DNA of 31,194 nucleotides, taken from the NCBI GenBank assembly GCA_937996825.1, contig CALKUJ010000149.1:1-31194 (forward strand), given 5' to 3'. The notes beneath the pieces were generated by a model. It was not told the origin of the DNA, searched no databases, and saw only the letters and a list, made by a program, of their open reading frames with translations. The position numbers and the translations under genes were made by a program. Every line of letters begins with the position of its first letter. Within the stretch, counting starts at the first letter, position 1. Below are positions 1 to 6,812 of the stretch, piece by piece. The stretch comes from an uncultured Polynucleobacter sp. (lineage in GTDB: Bacteria > Pseudomonadota > Gammaproteobacteria > Burkholderiales > Burkholderiaceae).

Positions 1-1
1 G

Positions 2-1897
2 AAGTTAGAGGTTAGGGCTGAGTTAAGAAAAATTTTCAGTGGCGCCTCTTTTGAACCTATCTTAAAAGAATGCGAAGCAATTCATAAGCGAGTGTTGCGT
101 AGCAGAGTTTTTGTGGCATTGCACATGCATGCTGGTGATGGAAATGTCCACACCAACATCCCAGTTAACTCTGACAACTACGATATGTTGCAAGATGCCC
201 ACCAGGCAGTTGATCGCATCATGAAGTTGGCGAGATCTTTGAATGGTGTGATTTCAGGTGAGCATGGTATTGGTATTACAAAGCTTGAATACCTAACTGA
301 ATCAGAGATCAAAGACTTTAGATCTTATAAGTTGAAAGTTGACCCTGAGGGGCGTTTCAATAAAGGTAAGTTAATGCCTGGCGCTGACTTAAGGAATGCC
401 TATACGCCAAGCTTTGGTTTGATGGGGCATGAGTCATTGATCATGCAGCAAAGTGATATTGGCGCGATTGCATCTAGTGTTAAAGATTGTTTGCGTTGCG
501 GCAAGTGCAAACCAGTCTGTGCAACACATGTTCCTCGTGCTAATTTGCTTTATAGCCCGCGTAACAAGATTTTGGCTACGTCATTGTTGGTTGAAGCTTT
601 CTTGTATGAAGAGCAAACAAGGCGCGGTGTTTCTGTGAAGCATTGGGAAGCATTCGATGATGTGGCAGCGCATTGCACGGTTTGTCACAAGTGCGTGACG
701 CCATGCCCTGTCAAAATTGATTTTGGTGATGTGACCATGAATATGCGTAATTTATTGCGCAAGATGGGGCAGAAGAAATTCAATCCAGGTGCAACCGCAG
801 CGATGTTCTTCTTGAACGCCACCAATCCTGAAACAATTCAGTTGACTCGAAAGTTGATGATTGATTGGGGCTACAAAGCTCAGCGTTTGGCGCACGATTT
901 ATTGAAGAAATTTGCTAAAGCTCAAACGGCCAAGCCTCGGTCAACTGTGACGAAGCCGCCAATCCAAGAGCAGGTGATTCATTTCATCAATAAAAAGATG
1001 CCTGGCAATTTACCGAAGAAGACTGCCAGAGCTTTATTAGACATTGAAGATTCTGATGTAGTGCCAATCATTAGAAATCCACAAACAACTTCTGTTGATA
1101 CAGAAGCAGTGTTCTATTTCCCTGGTTGTGGATCAGAAAGATTGTTCTCTCAAGTCGGTTTGGCTACTCAAGCCATGTTGTGGCACGCAGGTGTGCAAAC
1201 TGTATTGCCTCCAGGTTATTTGTGCTGTGGTTACCCGCAAAGAGGCTCTGGTGATTTCGATAAGGCGGATAAGATCATCACGGATAACCGCGTTCTTTTC
1301 CATCGCATGGCCAACACTCTCAATTACTTGGATATCAAGACGGTAGTAGTTTCTTGTGGTACTTGTTATGACCAGTTGGCAGGCTACGAATTTGAAAAGA
1401 TTTTCCCTGGCTGCAGAATCATTGATATCCATGAATTCCTGTTAGAGAAGGGTATTAAGTTGGAAGGTGCCAAAGGGGTCAGATACATGTATCACGACCC
1501 ATGCCACAGCCCAATGAAGTTGCAAGATCCTTTGAAGACAGTCAATAGCTTAGTGACTACTGATGATGGCACAGCTATTGCCAAGAACGAGCGTTGCTGT
1601 GGCGAATCTGGCACTTTGGCAATCACACGTCCTGATATCTCATCACAAGTTCGTTTCCGTAAAGAAATTGAAATGAAAAAAGGCGCTGATGAGTTAAGAG
1701 GTGATTTTGATGGTCAGGTGAAAGTTTTGACCAGTTGCCCTTCATGCTTGCAAGGCTTGTCACGCTACGACGAAGATTCTGGAACCAAAGCAGATTACAT
1801 CGTGGTTGAGATGGCCAATCATTTGCTTGGAGCCAATTGGATGGCTGATTATGTGAAGAACGCTAATTCAGGCGGCATTGAAAGAGTATTGGTTTAA
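2..1897 (+). CDS. FAD-linked oxidase / Fe-S (CCG-domain) dehydrogenase, 3' part (5'-truncated by window edge)
   Basis: The reading frame is open from base 2, so the gene begins left of the window; the GTG at 92 is an internal Val codon, not a start. The first part matches the C-terminal cap of FAD-linked oxidases of the D-lactate/glycolate dehydrogenase type (HAGDGNVH, then SGEHGIG). Two ferredoxin-like cysteine clusters follow: CLRCGKCKPVC from base 488 and CTVCHKCVTPC from base 674. Two CCG (GlpC/LldE/HdrB-like) modules end the protein, with GCGSER...CCGYPQRG and DPCHS...CCGESG. The order is that of a GlcD-GlcF-like fusion that oxidises a 2-hydroxy acid and passes electrons through Fe-S centres to the quinone pool. 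Large proteins of this design, often labelled DUF3683, precede DUF971 and ubiE in Burkholderiales. The substrate is not decidable here; D-lactate is the likeliest guess. Confidence 0.85.
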   Translation, partial: KLEVRAELRKIFSGASFEPILKECEAIHKRVLRSRVFVALHMHAGDGNVHTNIPVNSDNYDMLQDAHQAVDRIMKLARSLNGVISGEHGIGITKLEYLTESEIKDFRSYKLKVDPEGRFNKGKLMPGADLRNAYTPSFGLMGHESLIMQQSDIGAIASSVKDCLRCGKCKPVCATHVPRANLLYSPRNKILATSLLVEAFLYEEQTRRGVSVKHWEAFDDVAAHCTVCHKCVTPCPVKIDFGDVTMNMRNLLRKMGQKKFNPGATAAMFFLNATNPETIQLTRKLMIDWGYKAQRLAHDLLKKFAKAQTAKPRSTVTKPPIQEQVIHFINKKMPGNLPKKTARALLDIEDSDVVPIIRNPQTTSVDTEAVFYFPGCGSERLFSQVGLATQAMLWHAGVQTVLPPGYLCCGYPQRGSGDFDKADKIITDNRVLFHRMANTLNYLDIKTVVVSCGTCYDQLAGYEFEKIFPGCRIIDIHEFLLEKGIKLEGAKGVRYMYHDPCHSPMKLQDPLKTVNSLVTTDDGTAIAKNERCCGESGTLAITRPDISSQVRFRKEIEMKKGADELRGDFDGQVKVLTSCPSCLQGLSRYDEDSGTKADYIVVEMANHLLGANWMADYVKNANSGGIERVLV

Positions 1898-1899
1898 TT

Positions 1900-2304
1900 A
1901 TGAGCTCAACAGAAAAGGCACCTTTGCCTCAGAACATCATTGTTCATCAGCAATCGAAAGTTTTAGAGTTGGCTTATCAAGATAAAACCTATCATTTGCC
2001 ATTTGAATTTTTGAGAGTTTGGTCACCGTCTGCGGAAGTTAGAGGGCATGGCGTTGGTCAAGAAACTTTACAAACAGGTAAGCGCGATGTTTTGATCAAT
2101 ACGATTGAGCAAGTTGGTCATTACGCCATCAAGCCAGTTTTCTCTGATGGGCATGACTCAGGTATTTTCAGCTGGGATTACCTTTATGACATGTGTCTCA
2201 ATCAAGAGGAAATGTGGCAAGACTATCTAGACCGACTAGAGCAAGCTGGTGCTAGCAGAGACATTCCAATGGTGAAGGATGATGGACGCTCTTGTGGGCA
2301 TTAA
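1900..2304 (+). CDS. DUF971 / gamma-butyrobetaine hydroxylase-like N-terminal domain protein
   Basis: This 134-residue protein is a stand-alone DUF971 domain. Recognisable family segments are LPFEFLRVWSPSAEVRGHG (about residues 34-52), INTIEQVGHYAIKPVFSDGHDSGIFSW, and YLYDMC. The fold resembles the N-terminal domain of eukaryotic gamma-butyrobetaine hydroxylase, but no catalytic oxygenase domain is attached. No function is firmly assigned; related domains occur near Fe-S genes. The ATG lies two bases after the previous stop and ubiE begins six bases after this stop, so it is probably translated from the same mRNA as ubiE. The C-terminus (DDGRSCGH) has a Cys and His that could bind metal, but that is only a suggestion. 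Confidence 0.85.
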   Translation: MSSTEKAPLPQNIIVHQQSKVLELAYQDKTYHLPFEFLRVWSPSAEVRGHGVGQETLQTGKRDVLINTIEQVGHYAIKPVFSDGHDSGIFSWDYLYDMCLNQEEMWQDYLDRLEQAGASRDIPMVKDDGRSCGH

Positions 2305-2310
2305 TTAACT

Positions 2311-3054
2311 ATGGCGCAAACTCATTTTGGTTATAAAACAGTTGATGAAACTGAAAAAGCAGGCAAGGTTGCTGAGGTTTTTCATTCTGTAGCAAATAAA
2401 TACGACATCATGAATGATTTGATGTCAGGTGGTTTGCATCGTTTGTGGAAGCATTTCACCATCAGTAAAGCTGCTGTGAGACCTGGTCAAAAAGTTTTAG
2501 ATATTGCTGGTGGCACAGGCGACCTATCATTGAGTTTTGCTAAATCGGTTGGTCTTGAGCGTGAAACAGGTGGCCAGGTTTGGTTAACCGATATCAATGC
2601 ATCAATGCTTGGCTTTGGCCGTAACCGTTTAATTGATAAAGGCTACTATTTGCCATGCGTTCAGGTAGATGCAGAGCAAATACCATTTCCAGATAATTAT
2701 TTTGACTTGACCACGGTTGCGTTCGGTCTGCGAAATATGACGCACAAAGAAGTGGCCTTGAAAGAAATGTTAAGAGTGATCAAACCGGGTGGAAAAGCCA
2801 TGGTTTTGGAGTTTTCTAAGCCGGTTGATGCGATAAAGCCAATTTATGACGCTTATTCATTTAAGATACTCCCATGGCTAGGCGAAAAGGTTGCCGGCGA
2901 TTCAGAGAGTTACAGGTATTTAGCAGAATCAATCAGAATGCATCCTGATCAAGAAACTTTAAAAACCATGATGGAAAGTGTGGGATTTGACAAGGTTGAA
3001 TACCACTCCCTTACTGGTGGTATTGTTGCGTTGCATATTGGTTATAAATACTGA
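2311..3054 (+). CDS. ubiE: UbiE, demethylmenaquinone/2-methoxy-6-polyprenyl-benzoquinol C-methyltransferase
   Basis: UbiE is the SAM-dependent C-methyltransferase of ubiquinone biosynthesis (and of menaquinone where present). The 247-residue protein has the family N-terminus VAEVFHSVANKYDIMND (from about residue 20), the SAM glycine motif VLDIAGGTGDLS (62-73), the post-motif AFGLRNM, and the C-terminal GGIVALHIGYKY typical of UbiE. Length is close to the E. coli enzyme (251). It sits in a ubiquinone cluster with ubiJ and ubiB, separated from them by the Tim44-domain gene. Identification is firm; whether menaquinone is also a substrate depends on the rest of the genome. Confidence 0.96.
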   Translation: MAQTHFGYKTVDETEKAGKVAEVFHSVANKYDIMNDLMSGGLHRLWKHFTISKAAVRPGQKVLDIAGGTGDLSLSFAKSVGLERETGGQVWLTDINASMLGFGRNRLIDKGYYLPCVQVDAEQIPFPDNYFDLTTVAFGLRNMTHKEVALKEMLRVIKPGGKAMVLEFSKPVDAIKPIYDAYSFKILPWLGEKVAGDSESYRYLAESIRMHPDQETLKTMMESVGFDKVEYHSLTGGIVALHIGYKY

Positions 3055-3082
3055 TATTTACCGATTTTTTGAGAGGTTAAAA

Positions 3083-3994
3083 ATGTTCAAGAAAAGTTTT
3101 GTTTATTTGGTTCTTTCTTCATTTGTGTTGATGGGCGCATCATTTGATGCCGACGCTAAGCGCATGGGTGGATCCAAAAATGTTGGTAAACAATCACAAA
3201 GCGTAACCCAAAAACAACAAGCTGCCCCAGCACAACCTGCTCAGGCACCAACTGCCGCGCCTGCTACTGCAGCTAAGCCTGCTGCTGCACCTGCCGCCGC
3301 ACAACCTAAAAAAGGTTTTGGTATGGGTGGCATTCTAGGTGGCTTGGCTGCCGGCTTGGGTCTTGGTTGGTTGCTATCTCATTTTGGTTTAGGTGAAGCA
3401 GCAGCATCGTTTTTGATGGGCTTTTTAATGGTCGCCGCAGTTGCGATGATTGGTCTTTGGTTGTTTAGACGTTTCGCCAATAATGGCCAAGCAACATACA
3501 AGGCCAGCCCTGCTGGTGGAGCTCTATGGGACAACCAACAGCGCTTCGATCGTCAAGAGCCGGTGACAGTCAGTTCATCATCAGCATCACCAGTGGTTGA
3601 GGAAGCTGTTGCTGAAGTTGCTATCAAAGATTTTGATCAAGATTCTTTCTTGCTCAATGCAAAAAAACACTTTGTTCATTTGCAAGAAGCTTGGGATCGC
3701 GGCGACTTAGAGAAGTTGAGAGAGTTTGCAACTCCAGAAATGTTCGCAGAGCTTAATCAAGATCTTCAGGCTCGCGCAACTGAGCAGAATCGCACTGAAG
3801 TGTTAACGCTTGAAGCTGACTTGCTCGGCATTGAGTCACTACAGGATATTTATTTGGCCAGCGTACGTTTCTCAGGAATGATTCGTGAGCAAGCAGATGG
3901 CCCAGCTGAGTCTTTCGTTGAGGTTTGGAATTTAACCAAGCCTGTTAATGGTCAAGGTGGTTGGGTATTAGCTGGTATTCAACAGTTGGTCTGA
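3083..3994 (+). CDS. Tim44-like domain membrane protein
   Basis: Start chosen at ATG 3083, preceded by a GAGAGG ribosome site, rather than an in-frame ATG at 2978 lying inside ubiE. The 303-residue product opens with a signal peptide (MFKKSFVYLVLSSFVLMGAS, cleavage plausible after ADA at 25). A low-complexity Ala/Pro/Gln linker follows (about 35-72), then a Gly-rich hydrophobic stretch (about 78-97) and a second membrane segment (about 105-125). The C-terminal Tim44-like domain (about 190-303) contains FLLNAKKHFVHLQEAWDRGD and ends GGWVLAGIQQLV. In mitochondria Tim44 anchors Hsp70 to the protein translocase. In bacteria the role is unknown, although genes of this type sit beside ubiE in Burkholderiales. 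An envelope location is inferred from the signal and membrane segments. Confidence 0.85.
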   Translation: MFKKSFVYLVLSSFVLMGASFDADAKRMGGSKNVGKQSQSVTQKQQAAPAQPAQAPTAAPATAAKPAAAPAAAQPKKGFGMGGILGGLAAGLGLGWLLSHFGLGEAAASFLMGFLMVAAVAMIGLWLFRRFANNGQATYKASPAGGALWDNQQRFDRQEPVTVSSSSASPVVEEAVAEVAIKDFDQDSFLLNAKKHFVHLQEAWDRGDLEKLREFATPEMFAELNQDLQARATEQNRTEVLTLEADLLGIESLQDIYLASVRFSGMIREQADGPAESFVEVWNLTKPVNGQGGWVLAGIQQLV

Positions 3995-3995
3995 T

Positions 3996-4574
3996 CTGAA
4001 AACGATCGTACATGCTTTAAATCATTTACTGGCCCAAGAATCTTGGGCCAGTGATCTTTTACAAAAGCAAAAAGATAAAACAATCAAATTAGTTTTACCC
4101 GTGGTTGAAATGTCCTTGGTCGTCACTGATCAGGGACTTTTTGCTTTAGCAGACAAATCAAGCAGCGAGCCTAATGTCACATTAACGATTGGACCAGATG
4201 TTTTTAATGCTTATATTGCCGGTGGTAAAGACGCTGCTGTAAAGCATGTGAAAGTATCAGGTGATGTCGATCTGGCTCAGGCTGTATCTACCCTGGCTGG
4301 TCAGCTGCGTTGGGAGGCTGAGGAAGACTTATCTAAGTTGGTTGGTGATCCTATGGCACATAGAATCATGCAAGCGGCCCAGCAAAGTAAGCAATTTGGG
4401 CAAAATGTACTTCAGGATGTTGGTACTAGCGTTTTAGAATATCTTATTCATGAAAAACCAACGCTTGTAAAAAGAGAAGAATTAGTGCGCCATAAAGAAG
4501 AAATAAGACGTTTACGCGACGATGTTGAACGCATCGAGAAGCGTATAGAACGCTTGCTAGAAAGGACCTTGTGA
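3996..4574 (+). CDS. ubiJ: UbiJ, SCP2-domain accessory factor of ubiquinone biosynthesis (start uncertain, probably non-canonical)
   Basis: UbiJ is a non-enzymatic SCP2 (sterol-carrier-like) protein that, with UbiK, organises the soluble Ubi complex and supports UbiB-dependent steps. The first ATG/GTG/TTG in frame is GTG 4101. However, the frame is open upstream to a stop at 3969-3971, and that stretch encodes conserved family sequence: KTIVHALNHLLAQESWASD, then KTIKLVLP. It aligns by eye with the E. coli UbiJ N-terminus. I therefore extend the gene to CTG 3996, one base after the Tim44 stop (ATC 4005 is another option); the start is inferred. The SCP2 core includes LRWEAEEDLSKLVGD, and the C-terminus is a coiled-coil-like Arg/Glu-rich helix (RRLRDDVERIEKRIERL). 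The stop overlaps the ubiB GTG start, which implies coupling. Without the extension the product has 157 residues. Confidence 0.85.
   Translation: MKTIVHALNHLLAQESWASDLLQKQKDKTIKLVLPVVEMSLVVTDQGLFALADKSSSEPNVTLTIGPDVFNAYIAGGKDAAVKHVKVSGDVDLAQAVSTLAGQLRWEAEEDLSKLVGDPMAHRIMQAAQQSKQFGQNVLQDVGTSVLEYLIHEKPTLVKREELVRHKEEIRRLRDDVERIEKRIERLLERTL
4028..4052. repeat. Perfect inverted repeat, 12-bp arms, inside the 5' end of ubiJ
   Basis: ACTGGCCCAAGA and TCTTGGGCCAGT are exact reverse complements separated by one base. The practical hairpin is an 11-bp stem with a 3-base loop. TTTT lies at 4057-4060. It resembles an intrinsic terminator placed just after the Tim44 gene, yet the DNA also encodes conserved UbiJ residues. 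It may attenuate transcription into ubiJ-ubiB or mask the ubiJ start region; the T-tract is short. Confidence 0.7.
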
Positions 4575-6148
4575 AACAATTTTTTAGATTGTTCAAGATC
4601 CTTTTCACGATTTGGCGTTTTGGTCTTTTAAGGATAGTCAGAGATAGTCTGAAGCCTGGCTTGGTCAAAGTCATTTTGACGGCTATTTCTTGGACTACTC
4701 CAACAGGTTATACGCGTGGAGAAAGTCTGCGATTGGCTTTAGAGGCCTTGGGACCTATTTTTGTAAAGTTCGGCCAAGTCTTATCGACACGCAGAGATCT
4801 TCTGCCCCTAGATGTGGCTGATGAGTTGGCGAAGCTACAAGATCAAGTGCCGCCATTTTCTCAGGCCAAATCAATTGAGTTGATTGAATTGTCATTGGGT
4901 AAAAAATTATCAGAAGTGTTTTTGTCTTTTGATGAAAAGCCAGTGGCCAGTGCTTCTGTAGCCCAAGTTCACTTTGCTGTGCTGAAGGGAACTGAAAAGT
5001 ACCCTGAATGGTATGGAAAAGAAGTGGCCATCAAAGTTTTGCGACCTGGCATTTTGCCCATCATTGAAAGTGATTTGGCCCTTTTGAGGGTGTTGGCTGG
5101 TTTAGTTGAGAAGTTATGGCGTGATGGTAAGCGTTTGAAGCCGCGAGAAAACGTGGATGAATTTGATACTTACTTGCATGATGAATTAGATTTAACACGT
5201 GAAGCATCCAATGCTAGCCAGCTTCGTAGAAATTTCGAGGGTTCTAAAAAGCTGATCATCCCAGAAATGTATTGGGATCTATGCGGCATCAATGTGATGG
5301 TGATGGAAAGAATGCACGGCATTCCGATTTCTCGTCTCGATGATTTGCGCGCCGCTGGTATTGATTTGAAAAAATTAGCATCTGATGGAGTTGAGATTTT
5401 TTTCACCCAAGTTTTCCACGATGGTTTTTTCCACGCGGACATGCACCCGGGTAATATTTTTGTGAGCGTTGCCCCAGAGACTTTTGGACGTTATATCGCT
5501 TTGGACTTTGGCATCGTTGGCGCACTTTCAGATACTGATAAAAATTATTTAGCACACAATTTTTTAGCTTTCTTTAATCGCAATTACAGGCGTGTTGCTG
5601 AATTGCATATTGAATCTGGTTGGGTTCCAGCTGATACTCGGGTAGAAGAACTAGAGGGTGCTGTGCGAGCTGTGTGTGAGCCTTATTTTGATCGCCCCTT
5701 GAAAGAAATTTCATTGGGCATCGTGCTGATGAGACTGTTCCAAGCGTCGCGCCGCTTTAACGTTGAAATTCAACCGCAATTGACCTTGCTTCAAAAAACG
5801 CTGCTGAATGTGGAAGGCTTGGGTCGTCAATTGGATCCTGATATGGATTTATGGAAGACTGCCAAACCAGTATTAGAGCGGTGGGTCGATGAGCAAATCG
5901 GCATCAGAGGCTTCATTGAGCGCCTGAAAACAGAGGCGCCACAGTGGGCTAAGTTAGTGCCCACTATCCCAAGATTGCTTGCTCAGTGGCTAGAGAGTAA
6001 TCAAAAGCAGGGAAATACTTCTGATCAAGAGCTAATCCTCAAGTTAATGCTTGAACAGCAAAAAACCAAAAAATTAATTTGGGGAAGCATTCTTTTCATG
6101 GGTGGTCTTTTAGGTGGAACCTTATTTACGCTCAGTTGGCTGAGCTAA
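4571..6148 (+). CDS. ubiB: UbiB, ubiquinone biosynthesis regulatory protein kinase-like ATPase
   Basis: UbiB belongs to the ABC1/ADCK/COQ8 atypical protein-kinase-like family and is an inner-membrane-associated ATPase needed for aerobic ubiquinone synthesis. The 525-residue protein shows the family-defining KxGQ motif (KFGQVLSTRRDLLP from residue 66), the ATP-site lysine in VAIKVLRPG (about 151-159), the catalytic-loop equivalent FHADMHPGNIF (about 287-297) and DFG in ALDFGIVGAL (about 311-320). The C-terminus is hydrophobic (about 505-523), the usual membrane anchor. The GTG start overlaps the ubiJ stop and has AAAGGA upstream. Length is near that of E. coli UbiB (546). It lies next to its functional partner ubiJ. 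Confidence 0.96.
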   Translation: MKQFFRLFKILFTIWRFGLLRIVRDSLKPGLVKVILTAISWTTPTGYTRGESLRLALEALGPIFVKFGQVLSTRRDLLPLDVADELAKLQDQVPPFSQAKSIELIELSLGKKLSEVFLSFDEKPVASASVAQVHFAVLKGTEKYPEWYGKEVAIKVLRPGILPIIESDLALLRVLAGLVEKLWRDGKRLKPRENVDEFDTYLHDELDLTREASNASQLRRNFEGSKKLIIPEMYWDLCGINVMVMERMHGIPISRLDDLRAAGIDLKKLASDGVEIFFTQVFHDGFFHADMHPGNIFVSVAPETFGRYIALDFGIVGALSDTDKNYLAHNFLAFFNRNYRRVAELHIESGWVPADTRVEELEGAVRAVCEPYFDRPLKEISLGIVLMRLFQASRRFNVEIQPQLTLLQKTLLNVEGLGRQLDPDMDLWKTAKPVLERWVDEQIGIRGFIERLKTEAPQWAKLVPTIPRLLAQWLESNQKQGNTSDQELILKLMLEQQKTKKLIWGSILFMGGLLGGTLFTLSWLS

Positions 6149-6152
6149 GCCC

Positions 6153-6158
6153 TATAAT
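6153..6158 (+). promoter_or_regulatory. Possible -10 element upstream of the DUF502 gene
   Basis: A perfect TATAAT lies eleven bases before the ATG at 6169, but no acceptable -35 is found at 16-18 bp. If used, the message would be nearly leaderless. The DUF502 ATG has no obvious ribosome site (the preceding bases are AAGGCTCC). Low confidence. Confidence 0.3.
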
Positions 6159-6168
6159 TTAAGGCTCC

Positions 6169-6804
6169 ATGAAAAAATATTTTATTGCCGGTATCTTAGT
6201 TTGGACTCCATTGGCCGTCACCATTTGGGTGATGACTTGGGGCTTATCTGTTTTGGATGGCGTCTTTGGATCAGTGATTTCGGCATTGATGGCTGTATTG
6301 CCAGTTGACTTAACACCTGCCTTGCAATCGTTTAGAAAAATACCTGGTGTGGGTATCTTGATTGTGGTGTCAGTGATTTTGCTCACCGGTCTTGTTGCTG
6401 CAAATTTTGCTGGTCAGTGGTGGATTCGTTTATGGGATCAAATCATTACCCGTATCCCAATCGTTAAATCAATTTACTCAAGCGTCAAACAAGTTTCAGG
6501 CACACTTTTTTCAAGCAAAGGTAATGCTTTTAGAAAAGCAGTGTTAATTCCTTACCCAAGAAATGGATCCTGGACAATTGCATTTGTCACAGGTAATCCA
6601 GCGGAAGAAGTTGCTGGTAAGTTAAGCGGCGAGCATGTCAATGTGTTTTTGCCAACAACGCCTAACCCAACATCTGGTTTTTTTATGATCGTGCCTCGAG
6701 CTGACATCATAGAGTTGGATATGGGCGTGGAGGAAGCACTTAAACACATCGTTTCAATGGGCTCAGTGGCCCCTCTCAAAAATTCAGTCACACAGGCAAA
6801 GTAG
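6169..6804 (+). CDS. DUF502 family integral membrane protein
   Basis: A 211-residue inner membrane protein of the DUF502 family. The first membrane segment is at residues 5-27, with the family signature FIAGILVWTPLAVTIWV; the second is at about 58-80 (VGILIVVSVILLTGLVAANF). The conserved post-membrane motif IPIVKSIYSSVKQV (about 97-110) comes next, then a soluble domain with AVLIPYPRNGSWTIAFVTG and FLPTTPNPTSGFFM. No biochemical role is established. The gene commonly precedes aspS in betaproteobacteria, and here only eight bases separate its stop from the aspS start, consistent with co-transcription. Confidence 0.88.
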   Translation: MKKYFIAGILVWTPLAVTIWVMTWGLSVLDGVFGSVISALMAVLPVDLTPALQSFRKIPGVGILIVVSVILLTGLVAANFAGQWWIRLWDQIITRIPIVKSIYSSVKQVSGTLFSSKGNAFRKAVLIPYPRNGSWTIAFVTGNPAEEVAGKLSGEHVNVFLPTTPNPTSGFFMIVPRADIIELDMGVEEALKHIVSMGSVAPLKNSVTQAK

Positions 6805-6812
6805 GAAGTTTT

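Noticed and set aside
3200..3310. Low-complexity Ala/Pro/Gln coding stretch as a tandem DNA repeat
   Set aside because: Codons vary and no exact repeat unit is seen; it is a flexible protein linker.
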